DNA of 64,000 nt from contig JALJCS010000024.1 in assembly GCA_023055355.1 (NCBI GenBank), forward strand, positions 8,261,501 to 8,325,500, given 5' to 3'. Origin of the DNA: Agelaius tricolor (taxonomy: Eukaryota > Chordata > Aves > Passeriformes > Icteridae). A model generated the notes under the pieces. That model did no database searches. It had not been told where the DNA came from and saw nothing but the letters and a program-made list of their open reading frames with translations. The position numbers and the translations under genes were made by a program. Shown here one piece after another: positions 36,273 to 47,100 of the stretch (position 1 is its first letter; the number at the start of each line of letters is the position of its first letter).

Positions 36273-36421
36273 CCCATCCTGGAGGTACTCAGGGCCAGGC
36301 TGGATGGGGCTCAGAGCTACTTGGTGTAGTGGAAGGTGTCCCTGCCCATGCAAGGGGGGTTGGGACTAAGTCATATTTAAGGTCCTTTCCAAACCAAACC
36401 ATTCTAGGATTCTATGGTTCT
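36273..36421 (+). mobile_element. CR1 LINE 3' end
   Basis: CATCCTGGAGGTACTCAGGG, CAGGCTGGATGGGGCTC, AGCTACTTGGTGTAGTGGAA, GGTGTCCCTGCCCATG, then GGTCCTTTCCAAACCAAACC and CATTCTAGGATTCTATGGTTCTG match the 3' UTR of an avian CR1 subfamily, with the terminal octamer-like repeats still visible. Only the last ~150 bases are present. Confidence 0.9.
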
Positions 36422-36471
36422 GTTAAATATCCACTAAAATATCCACTATAAGTGTTAAATATCCACTAAAA
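36422..36471 (+). repeat. 32-bp-period tandem duplication at the CR1 3' junction
   Basis: GTTAAATATCCACTAAAA occurs at 36,422-36,439 and again at 36,454-36,471, with an extra ATATCCACTA between them (36,440-36,449). The first copy begins exactly where the CR1 3' end stops. Confidence 0.92.
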
Positions 36472-38554
36472 GCATCTGGCTGAAGAAGAATGATCTAAAC
36501 TAACAGAACAATACATGTACCATTCATATGGGATGAAAGTGGGGTTACTACAGCCACAATCCATAAGGGAAGACAGTGAGAGGAACAGACCCCTGGATGT
36601 TTTCATGTGGGAAGAGCCTTGTGCTTTGCTGAAGCAGAGCACAACTCCAGGGAGGTCTGAAAGGCTTGTCTTGGCTGCAGAGACAGAATATCTTCACAAG
36701 ACACATTTGAAACACCCTTTAAAATTAAACTGGTCCCCAAAGCCTTCTGTCTGGTTGTATAATGACCTCTGTTTTCATTCACCTTCAAACCAGCATGAAT
36801 TCAACTGGAATGCAATGCTTTTGTAGACCATACCATGGATTTAGTGGTATTTCCCATTCATTCAGCTCTGTCAAATAAAACAGCCCCTGGAGTGTAAAGA
36901 CAGAGGATTACCTGTGAGGAGGGCCAGGTGGGACAGCCCAGAGGAGAGGGCAGTCAGCATTTTAAAACATATGTAGAGGAACCTGGTTTATGAGAAATTC
37001 TGTTAAGTTCAGACCAGGGGGCTGATCAAAGGTAAGTACATTCACCACTCAAATACAGGGGAAAACAGGCAATATACCATGAAAGAACAAAGGACTTGTA
37101 ACATTGCAGGGTGGCTGTATGGGAGTTTTCATGGACTAAAAAATATTGAAGGAGCCACTTGAGAGTTTCAGAGGTTGAGGCATATGGAGGAGGGAAGATG
37201 AAAAATTGAGGAACTAACAAAAATTTCAATGGCATGGGGAATGCAGTCATGTCTTTTACATAATTACAAAACTTATAAAAGACTAAATAAGTAAAAAGTA
37301 TAACATACTGAGAAAGCTAAAAGAACAAAAAAAAGGCTTAAGATCAGTCATTCTGTTATGTTACAGAATTCTGGAACAAATAATAATGTAAAAGAGGCCA
37401 CTCTTCAATACATTTAGATTTCCCTTGGAGAATTCAGTTGCCAAAATTGACTGATCTCTGAAGTGACCCAAATATGCCACAATCAACTCTTGGTTTTATG
37501 GTCTGTAATTTCTGAACAAGAGTGCCATGGGACCTTAGTCAATGAGCAGAGACACAAAATACCCAATATTAATTGCTCAATTTAGAGAAAGCCCAGCAGA
37601 GATCTAAGTCACCTTAGCTGTGGATGGTTGTGAGAATCAGGGATTAGGAGTGTTTTGCCTCAGTGTTTCCAGCTCTACTACAGGTTAGTGCAGTAAGATG
37701 TGGACTAGACTCTCTATTTAATATACTGATGGGGGACTGACTTTTTGTCTGGGTGTGTATGAAAGAAATGAGCTAAAATATTCTGTAACTAATGCATAAA
37801 AGCAATTAATTATAGCCAGGAAAGGAGCAAATTGCCACAGAAAGAACCATCCTGGGAAGGGCAGAAGAGATTTTACTTTTTAATTTGATCTCAGCACCAT
37901 CTTGAAAATGAATAACGCTTTTTTCTTTTCACTTATGCAATGCTTTCTTATCAGCAGAGCAAAGGCAACATCCAAATGGAAACAGATTTTGTATTTCAAG
38001 GTTCTTCAATGTAAATCAAGAGGAACAGATTAATTTTCAACATTCCTGTTCACTGAGCTGCTCACTGGAACACAGAAGTTGAGCACTTAATTCTTCAATG
38101 CACAGAACAACATCCTGTTGGCTGGATTTGGCTGGAATTTCAGAACAACTAATGATGCTTATAGGACTCAGCAGCAATAGTTATAGAACCAAAACACTCT
38201 ATAAAACCAAACACCATGTCTATCTTTAAAAAGAAGAGCTGCAAAGAAGGTATTGATTAGCCAGCTGTGTCTTTATAAGGAAACAAGAAGCATATAACAC
38301 AGAGTTGAGCATAATCTTTATTTATTCTAGCAAAAAAAATCCCTTCTATAACAGGATCATCACTCTTTGTGGATGGAAAGACAAAGTATGAACCACATAT
38401 CTAGGTTTTACAAGTCTATTAATTTTGCCTTAGGGCAGACTCTCAGTGTTCTAAATGAAAATGCTAAAAAAGAGTTTGGCTACTCATTTCCAGAGAGTTA
38501 TTCATTGGATTCACTGACAGAATGGAAAGGCTTGTCAGGGTTCTCCAGAAGTCT
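36472..38554. other. AT-rich unique DNA, no gene supported
   Basis: A 103-codon open frame at 36,515-36,826 and an 87-codon one beginning at 38,367 have no recognised domain. The second runs into the CR1-like relic listed next. A moderately good acceptor-like sequence (TTAATTTTGCCTTAG) lies at 38,419-38,433, but an exon is not supported. Confidence 0.4.
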
Positions 38555-38770
38555 GCATAATGCTTCACTTGATAATCTGGATGATGAATGTTCAGTAAGC
38601 CCTTTAAAAATGCAGATAATGCAAAGCTAGAAATGACTGTGCATAGGCTGTAGGAGGGGATAACAAGTTAATAATGACCCTGACAAATGCAATGGTCCAA
38701 AACTAGGATGAAATTTAGGGTATGTGAAATTCATCAAGTACAATGGTCTAAAGATAAAAAAAATGTGGTA
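38555..38770 (+). mobile_element. Old CR1-like LINE relic (reverse transcriptase region)
   Basis: GATAATCTGGATGATGAATG, then TTCAGTAAG...ATGCAGATAATGCAAAGC, then AATGACCCTGACAAATGCAA, AATGGTCC and AGGATGAAATTTAGGG keep the order of the CR1 reverse transcriptase segment that normally reads as a short acidic 'DL-DD-ECTLSKFADDTKL' stretch followed by 'NRMKFN'. The FADD catalytic motif is destroyed here by indels. The copy is very old; the match is by eye only. Confidence 0.5.
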
Positions 38771-39310
38771 GGCTGGGCAGGGTGGGGAACAAAAGATTGT
38801 GTTATTCTTATATATTGCAGATAGGACAAAGAATATTCAGATGCCAGGGAAACTTGCTAATTACAACTCTGATTTACAAGGATTTTCATCTCACAGTGAA
38901 AGGGAAAGAAACTCTGAAAGAAACACACAGTTTCCACCCTGAAGGTAATTGTGAAAGTTAAGCACACTTCTCTGAAGGATGACATTGTTGATTCTGTCTT
39001 AAGGTAGGGAATGGATTAAATGAGCTTCACATGTAATTTTCAACCATGTTAACCATAGTTTAAATTGTCAGTAGTGAATATCTTATTTGCCAGAAAATGT
39101 TCTACTCATAAATAATATTCAGTTTTTTGATGGACAGCTGTGAATTAAGTAAAACATCACTCATTGGGGTAAGAACAGTGTGCAGTTTTCATTCCTTGGG
39201 AGACATTGCAGAGTCATATAAACATTGAGACTACTGTGGATACAGAGCATTTCAGCTGTCTCATGGTAACCTCTCTCAGGAACTCTCCTGCAAAGTACTT
39301 CACATGTTTT
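38771..39310. other. AT-rich unique DNA
   Basis: Nothing recognised. Confidence 0.5.
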
Positions 39311-39375
39311 GAATCACAGAATCATAAACTCACTTAGGTTAGAAAACACTCTTAAGACCACCAGGTCCAACTATA
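39311..39375 (-). mobile_element. CR1 LINE 3' terminal stub, minus strand
   Basis: GAATCACAGAATCATAAACTC followed by TTAGGTTAGAAAACACTCTTAA and GACCACCAGGTCCAACTATAAA is the reverse complement of a CR1 3' end (GTTGGACCTGGTGG...CTAACCTAAG...ATGATTCTGTGATTC). Only the last ~65 bases of the element survive; this is the only convincing minus-strand CR1 in the window. Confidence 0.8.
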
Positions 39376-42300
39376 AACTTTGAGAAGCAAGTTTTGCCAA
39401 ATTTCTTTGTATTCTTCAAGAACAAAAGTGTGCAAGTGGACAATTTCCATGCACCAGGTGGTAGTTTTTAAGCACACAGCCTATCTTATCTCTCAGTAAT
39501 TTATTTGTGTAGCCATAGCCCTGTGCTCCATGGAGACACAAGGTAATGAATTCAAGACTGACACAGACTAAATAATTGATCTGAATTGTAATACCATACT
39601 GAACTCTTTATCTTGCACCTGGACAGGTATCAGGGACTGCACAGAGATGGGCAGCAGAGGCACACAGCAATTCTAGCCAGCCTGCATGTGGGTCACCCTG
39701 TTTGGAGGTCACAGGCTCATTTCCTATGCACTGCTATTGCACAGTTACCTGAAAACTTGCTCAAAAGAGGTATTTTTCTTTTTTAAACAAACAAACAAAC
39801 AAACAAACTAACAACAACAAAGAAGAAGTGACCAGATGCTCTGCATGTGTCAGAAAGATAATTTAACAACAGGACTCAGTGGTCATGGCATGAGGTGCAG
39901 CCAGGTCACATCTCAGGCCACTCTTCCAGCTTTTATTTTACATCACTTTTCTGATCCTCTTCTTCCTTTGACATTCTGTGCTTCCATCTCACTTGAATAT
40001 TTTCAAATAATTTATCACAATTTGTCCAATACATCCTTTTCCCAGTACAAGTGACTTTCTTGGCGACAAAGAATATTTTCATACCTTTTGTGGTATTTGT
40101 GTGTTGAATGTATCAGAAGGATGTTTTTCTAATTATGGTGACAAACTTCACATGAGATTCAAAAACTGATTTATTATGTTTACAGGCTAGTAATATTCAC
40201 CCAGGTCATAAAATTTACTCAAATTAAGTAACACAAACCCCTTAAAACTCTCTGGGATTACTTATTCAGTAAGGTATCATTCAGATTATCATAAAAGTAT
40301 TAGAGTCATCCATATGATATATTGCTCTGCTATAAATTGAATATACATATCCACACCTTATAAAAGCTCCTGAGAAATTTAAAAAGCATGTTTTCCAATT
40401 TTTTTTTAAAGGACTCTTTGATTGCAAGAAAGAGGCCTTCAGAATGATAAGGATTCAATACAGAACTGACATTCTGCCTAGAAAGCAGCCAGGCTTTCAT
40501 ATGTAAATTCTCCACTGTGTTTTGATTTTTACTTCTAAAAAGTGTATTGTTCCGTGTATATAATGAATATTTTTGGAATAGTTGCATAATGTTCAATTTT
40601 GCCCTTGGTGAATTTTTCTTTGGTTGCCTGAAAAACTATTGCTTCATTTTAGATCTGAAATTACAGATTCATAAGTGCCCAAAGGCTTTTATACATTAAC
40701 TAGTTAATATGAGATGTCATCATGATTAATGAATGAGGGTTCTTTTTAAAAAGCAATACTTTCCTGGTTTTTATGGCATGAGCCTGAAATAACAGCACTT
40801 AGTTTCATAAGAAGTGGAAGAAAAAAAACTTCAAATCTTTTCAGGTAAACCTGAAAAAAAGCTAACAAAGAGAAAAATGACAACAGAAGTGGATTACAGT
40901 GAGATGTGCTTGGGTTTATTCTAATATGTAAAAGAGTAATTATTTACATTAGATTAAAAAAAAATTGGGAAAAGCTGGTGAATATTCTGTGGACAGGTGA
41001 ACTGAAAACAAGGCAAAAATGCACTTTTAGCTACAATTATCAGCCATTATATTTAAAGATGAATAGAGGAAACAAGAAAGCAAGTGTCCATGGAGGATGC
41101 TGTGCTGGAAGGAACTAATGGAGGACATCATTTCTAAGTCTCAGGTGAAAAAAACAGGCTACAGGCTGACTGTTTTCAAGCATTCAGCCCACTCTGTTAT
41201 TAGAAGCAGATGTGGACAGAGGGCCAGCTGTGGAAGGAAATACACCTGCAAAAAAGATTTGAATCGGGGTTAGTAATAAGGACTTCAACAGTTTTGAGAC
41301 CAGGACCCAGGGTTTTACATCACTGGAGGCAGCAAGTCAGTAAAAGGAGTATCACTGTGGCCAGAGGTGGGTTTGATGGAGGAGAACATGCCTGGTGTCC
41401 CCCCACACACACCCAAAAAAGTTGTGCAGCAGCTCTGCTTGGAATGGCAGGTAGAAGCTGAGCTCTTGAAGAGTCTCTCCCATTCACCTGCCAGGATCCT
41501 CTTTACACACACAGCCCACATCAAATACAGAGACACCACAAAGGACATGCCAAATTCTAATTTCTGCCTTCTCAATGTCCATCATAAATTGCTTTATGGC
41601 ATCTTTTAGTTTCAGTCCAACCACTGGGGCCATGTAGGGGGACAGAGGATGGGACTGCCTGACAGTCTTTTCTTGAGATGTTCACTGAAAGATTCTTTGC
41701 CTTGCATGGCTTTGTATAATTTTGAAGCAAAGGTATTATGCTTTGCAAAGCCATCCTGCTGAAGAAGAACAAGACAAGAGAATGAGGAGTTCATGAGAAT
41801 GATGATCAGAATTTATAGGAGTAAACTCAACACTGTCTATTACCCCAGCTCTCTCCTCTCTGGTTACCCACTTCTACAAAAATTGCTGGAATTCTGTTCC
41901 ATTTGAGACACCAAATAAGGATGAAATCAGCCACTGGTTTAACATTAACATTGAGAAGAGGACAGATTGTTTCTGTAGGAGACTACAAGAGCAAGCTCAA
42001 CAGTGGTCACTTTGGGGTGGGAGGATAATTCTGGACAATTAAACTGCTTCCCCCACAGTAACGGAATATTGGAAATGTTCAGGTTCCCTAAAAAGAAGGA
42101 AAAGATTACTTCCAAGAAATGGCCTCAAACTAGCATCAACCAAAACCCTGGTTTTTTTGGTGACAGGAGCTTCTTTTTCTCCCTTTCTTTGAGGTGTCAT
42201 CACTGTGTGCTACATTGGTTCTCCCTTCATTTTTCACTGTGATCTTCCCTGTTTGGGATCTCATACTGGAGACTGTGCTTTCCCTCCCTCCACCAGTGTC

Positions 42301-43609
42301 CTCTCCTGCTCCTCAAGATCTTTGATCCCATGTGACACCTGCTTCAGTGTCACAGCATCACCTTGCTAGTGGCAGAGAATAAAAAAGTGTCTTACTATCA
42401 TGGGAAAAGCCAGCACTTCTCCTGCTCTGTGCTAAATAATTTTGTGGGAGGGAAAAGCAGCAGTTTCTGCAATGCTCACTTTTCCCTGGCATACCATAGC
42501 TCCCCTCTGGGACTACAAGAAAGGAAAGTTAAAGAGAAGACATTCAGCCTGACTCTTGGATGTTTACTCTTTTCAGCAGCAATTTGCATAAAAAAAGCAT
42601 TACCAAAAAGATAATGACACTGATGTTGAAATTACTTTAACTATGCAAGATTTCCTAGAAATGGGGAATGATGCTTTTTAAAATGGCCCAGACCTTTTCA
42701 TGATTTCCAAAGGCATTGTGAATCATTCTGGTTAGAATGAGAACAAGTTTCCAAATGCCAGAATTTCCTACTAAACAGAAATTCAAACTGAGCTATTACT
42801 AACATCCTCACTCTAGAAAATCCAGTTGTTTCTGGTGTCACTGGTCCAGGAAAATGACAAGGAGATTTCCCCATTTGATGTTTTTGTCCACAAAGAATGT
42901 ATGCTCTGACTTTACAAGTAAAAGCTGAAGTCTTAAAAAGGGTTCCAGAGCACTAGTTAATAGCAATAAAGGCTATGTACATGCTGCTTAGTCACCTAAA
43001 TCAGAAAAAGATCAAAAATAAATCTGATTATAATGATTACTGAAATTAAAGACCAACAGAGGTTGAGGTGAATGAATTGCCACCTTTCTGCAGAAATAAA
43101 CTCCTTGGAAAACATAATAAGCAATCATGGCTCTGTAAGAGTGCTTATTCATACACCTGCATAATGTATTTTTAAAAATACAAAAGTTCCAGTTTGTACC
43201 TATACTGCCTGAGCTGCATGATTAAGGTTTTTTCCTGGATTTCAAAAATGCATGTGGGAGTGGGAAGGCAGCAAAGAAATTGTAAAGGCTACTTGTATGC
43301 CATTTTTAAATTCAGATATTTGTAGACATGATTCTGCTCAAAGAAGTCAGCTTAAATCCCCTGTGATGTGGATTTTAACTTGTGCCCATGAAAGAGGTGC
43401 TTTAACTCCTTTTCAGACAGTCAACAGTGGAAGTGTTCTCAATAGCTCATGGACACTGCCTGCTGTGATCTCAGGTTCCTGGCCCAGGCCACAGCTGGGT
43501 GCTCTCTGTGCTTTTTAATGCCCACAGGGGTGGGACAAGAGCATGGCAGGGCTGTAGAGGCAGGAGAAGCCACTTTCCTTATCTGGGGTCATCAGCAGCC
43601 ACAGGGGCT
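39376..43609. other. AT-rich unique DNA, no gene supported
   Basis: Holds the (AAAC)6 microsatellite listed separately. A GC-richer stretch at about 41,200-41,560 has overlapping frames on both strands (83-88 codons), and there are 79-83 codon frames at 42,003-42,614. None has a domain. A short CA-rich run lies near 41,402-41,412. From about 43,440 the DNA becomes GC-richer toward the minisatellite. Confidence 0.45.
39785..39808 (+). repeat. (AAAC)6 microsatellite
   Basis: Six perfect AAAC units followed by degenerate AACAACAACAA and AAGAAGAAG. Confidence 0.95.
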
Positions 43610-44140
43610 TGGCTCAGCACAGAGAGCAGCCCTGGGCTGTGTGCTCACAGGTAACACAGCAGAGCAGCCCTGGGTGTGTGTTCATGGGCAGGGTAACACA
43701 GCAGAGCTGCCCTGGGTGTGTGTTCATGGGCAGGGTAACACAGCAGAGCTGCCCTGGGTGTGTGTGCTGTGTGCTCACAGGTAACACAGCAGAGCAGCCC
43801 TGGGCTGTGTGCTCACAGGTAACAGCAGAGCAGCCCTGGGTGTGTGTGCTGTGTGCTCACAGGTAACACAGCAGAGCTGCCCTGAGCTGTGTGCTCACAG
43901 GTAACACAGCAGAGCAGCCCTGGGTGTGTGCTCACAGGTAACACAGCAGAGCAGCCCTGAGCTGTGTGCTCACAGGTAACACAGCAGAGCAGCCCTGAGC
44001 TGTGTGCTCACAGGTAACACAGCAGAGCTGCCCTGAGCTGTGTGCTCACAGGTAACACAGCAGAGCAGCCCTGGGTGTGTGCTCACAGGTAACACAGCTG
44101 CCCAGGTGTGTGTGCTGTGTGCTCACAGGTAAGGTAACAC
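43610..44140 (+). repeat. GC-rich minisatellite, about 13 units of 33-47 bp
   Basis: Thirteen GTAAC starts are visible at about 43,651, 43,693, 43,735, 43,782, 43,818, 43,863, 43,901, 43,937, 43,975, 44,014, 44,052, 44,088 and 44,134. The core is GTAACACAGCAGAGC(A/T)GCCC followed by TG(G/A)(G/-)... and a spacer, usually CTGTGTGCTCACAG. Two units carry a different spacer, TGTGTTCATGGGCAGG, and some contain an extra TGTGTGCTG. This produces two open frames (43,449-43,784 and 43,609-43,866) with repeated tryptophan/cysteine-rich peptides, which are consequences of the array, not evidence of a gene. Confidence 0.95.
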
Positions 44141-47100
44141 CTTCTTACCCTTCTGGGTGCAGAGCAGATGTGTCCAAGCCAGCCCTCTCCCTATGGCCTC
44201 TTCTCTGGTTAATAGGGAGCACTGGAAAATAAATCGAGTAAATTACTGATTTGTTTGCCTTGATGGGCAAATGACTGAAAAAGCAGCTTTATGGAGACAC
44301 TTGGGAAGAGATAGACTGATTTAATTTTGGACATCAATCACCAAATTCTGTGGTTTACAACCAAGATGGTGTTTTGTTGAGGGAATCTCTGCTTGCCAAG
44401 AGCTGCACCCCTGGGACTGCAGCCAAGTTAAGTTTGACTTTTTTGTCCTTGTGTGCTTGACCTAAAGCAGGAATAAAGCTCCTGCTTTAAAGCTGGCTAT
44501 ACTGGTTTGCCATTAGGATGATGGTGTGCCCTTTCATCATTTGAAAGATGCTGTGAAGGCCCAGAGGCACCCATCCCTTGCTGGGTTTGGCTGCTGGGGG
44601 CTGGGGCCAGCCTGTACACAGGGGTCTGTCCTGGTTCCCAGCCCATGCAACCCCTCACAGTGCAAAGGAAGAGGGTCTGTACATATTTGTAAACATATAT
44701 ACTGATTTTCTGCCTTGCTTTGCAGTGGAGCAGTAAGCACACTGCCCATTAAGTTGTGTTTGCACTCAGAGAGCTGGAGGCAATACAAAAGAACACAAAA
44801 GATAATCAAGGCAGGCTCAGAGCAATAGCCAGAGACACAGGCACACTTTTAATGAAGAACACAATGCTGCATGACAAAAGAGGATTGTGTTCCTACCTTC
44901 ACCTCTGTGAACAGCCTTGTCCCAGGGAAGGACAAGCCAGGGACCACAGAAATAACTCTGGCAACTTGTCAAGAAAACTTGTGTAGAAAATTGTCTTTCC
45001 TAAGGAGAGGCCTGTGCTGCTGCCTTCACTGCAGATCTATTTGGTTCACTGCTGATATTTTTATACACTGAGAGAAGAAATTCTGACTAAAATCAATCTT
45101 GTTGTTCTGCCATAAGTTCCCTACCACACATGTCCATCCTAATGAGTACTTTACTGGTAGACATCAATTATTTCTGCTTCTTTCCCATGAGAGAGCACCC
45201 AGTGCTTGAAATCATGTTTCTTTTCCCAGTGCTTGTCATTCTCATTTAGTCCAGAGGAGCTGAAAAAGAAGTAGTCAATTCTCACTTCCTTCCTTTGCAG
45301 AACTGCAGTAATAACCTAGAATTACTCTTCGACATCCAATCTTTTTCAGCAGATGTCTTTCAGCAAATAAATATGCTCATCTTGCCAAGCTTTGTCCTGA
45401 AGTACAAAAGCTAACCACATCAAACCAGGATTTTAAGAGTTTTCATTTTCGTATTGCGATCTATATTTTGTTCATGAACCATAATATGAGATGAGAAGTG
45501 AACTCTTATTTATTCACATCTACATTATATATCTCATATCAGGTGCAGATTGTAGAAATAGGAGGTAGAAGCACAAGAGTGTGAATAGGTCAAAATCAGC
45601 CCCAGTTTTTACAGCACCTGCTCTCAAGTGTTAGAATTAGTTAAGAAACAACAATCAGCTTCCCTTTACCTCATCCCTCTTTATAAAAGGATCTGTCCAC
45701 CTTTGAGAAACCTGAAAATGTTTTAGGAGCTTTTCTAGGGGTAAAAGATAATCCAAATGCCTCCCAAAACAAAAACAAATTAACTGAAGGACGAAATATT
45801 TTTTTTATGTTGACCACATGAGACAGACATGACATGACAGACATGACAGACATGAGACAAATATATCAAAACCAAACCACACCAACCAAACAGAAAAAAA
45901 AAAAATCACCAAAGACCCTGTAAAGTTACTTGTAAGTTCTGTAAGGCATCAGCTAAAAAGCACAGTACTATTCAGTGGCTGGCAGCTGAAAGTTAAGTTT
46001 GGAAAACTCAAACCAGAAATGAGAATTTGAGATTTTCAAGTGAGGTTAATTACCAATTTTAAAAAAATCCACACGGGGCTGGAAATTCTCCATCCCTCAA
46101 CTGGCTTTAATTTCTGGTCTCTTTACATTGCTAAAACATCCAGGTAGTTCCTTCCTTACAAATGAATCCACAAAGACTGTGTTACCTTTTCTATCTTGTT
46201 GTCTACCACCACAGTAGCAAGTGGGACTTATCCTTAAGAAGTCTGAGCAAATTCCTTTTCAGATTTCTGGGTTTTTTTGTTCTTGTTTTTGTTTTTTTTT
46301 ACCCAGATTGCAATAAAGTCTCAAAACTCCTGAACATCCACTCCTCTCACCACCATCCCCAGGCTCTCTTTCATTTCCTAGGACCACCTACAAAATCGCT
46401 TACACCCTCCTTAGTGTGTTGTAAACACCCACTCCTTTGGCAAAACATCAAAACACATATTTACCTTGACAGTAATTTCTTTTCTCTTTCAGATCTTCTT
46501 CATTCAACCCTGCACTTGTCCCAGCTGAGCAGGTGTATGGTCTTGCTGGTAAGTTCTCTCCCTTTTCCACTCCATTCTTGCCCTTTTTTGTCCTATGATC
46601 TTCTCTGTGGCTTTTTTTATTTCCTAAGTTCTACCTCCAGGGAGCCTGTGCTGCTGCTTTGAGAACTACAGGAGATGTCCCCTAATTTCCAGCAAAAGGT
46701 CTTGCTAGAGGACAGAGAAACTGTGAAGATAGAAAATCTATTTTTTTATGGTAATGTGAATAACCCTCCAGGGCTTCTCTTAAAATGTCTACCAGCACTT
46801 GCTCAGAGCTAAACAAGAATGTGGATACAACATTAGTACAGGGGAAAACACATTATGTGAAATTCTGCATTGTGTGGGCACAATTTTCCCTTTTAAGAAA
46901 GAAAGGTAATGAGTATTGAAATTCAGAGTGACAAAAATAATTGTGCTCTGTACCTGATTTGACTTCATTTTTAATTGATTATGGAGGTATTTTTGTCCTT
47001 GTATATCCCAATACCACAAGACTTTCTCATTTCACTGTATCTTGTAAAAATTATACTTCTATTGGATGTACATTTTCAGCATGCTATACATGACATATGA

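Noticed and set aside
43449..43866. Repeat-bearing small proteins encoded by the minisatellite
   Set aside because: Two different frames give unrelated repetitive peptides from the same array; the repeats are a DNA-level feature with unit lengths not all divisible by three.
44757..44835. CR1-like segment (GATAATCAAGG block)
   Set aside because: A single short block resembles CR1; the neighbouring segments are not in the expected order.
46162..46662. 166-codon plus-strand frame, rich in leucine and phenylalanine, as a membrane protein
   Set aside because: The hydrophobic content follows from pyrimidine-rich DNA; there is no ordered membrane segment pattern or family resemblance.
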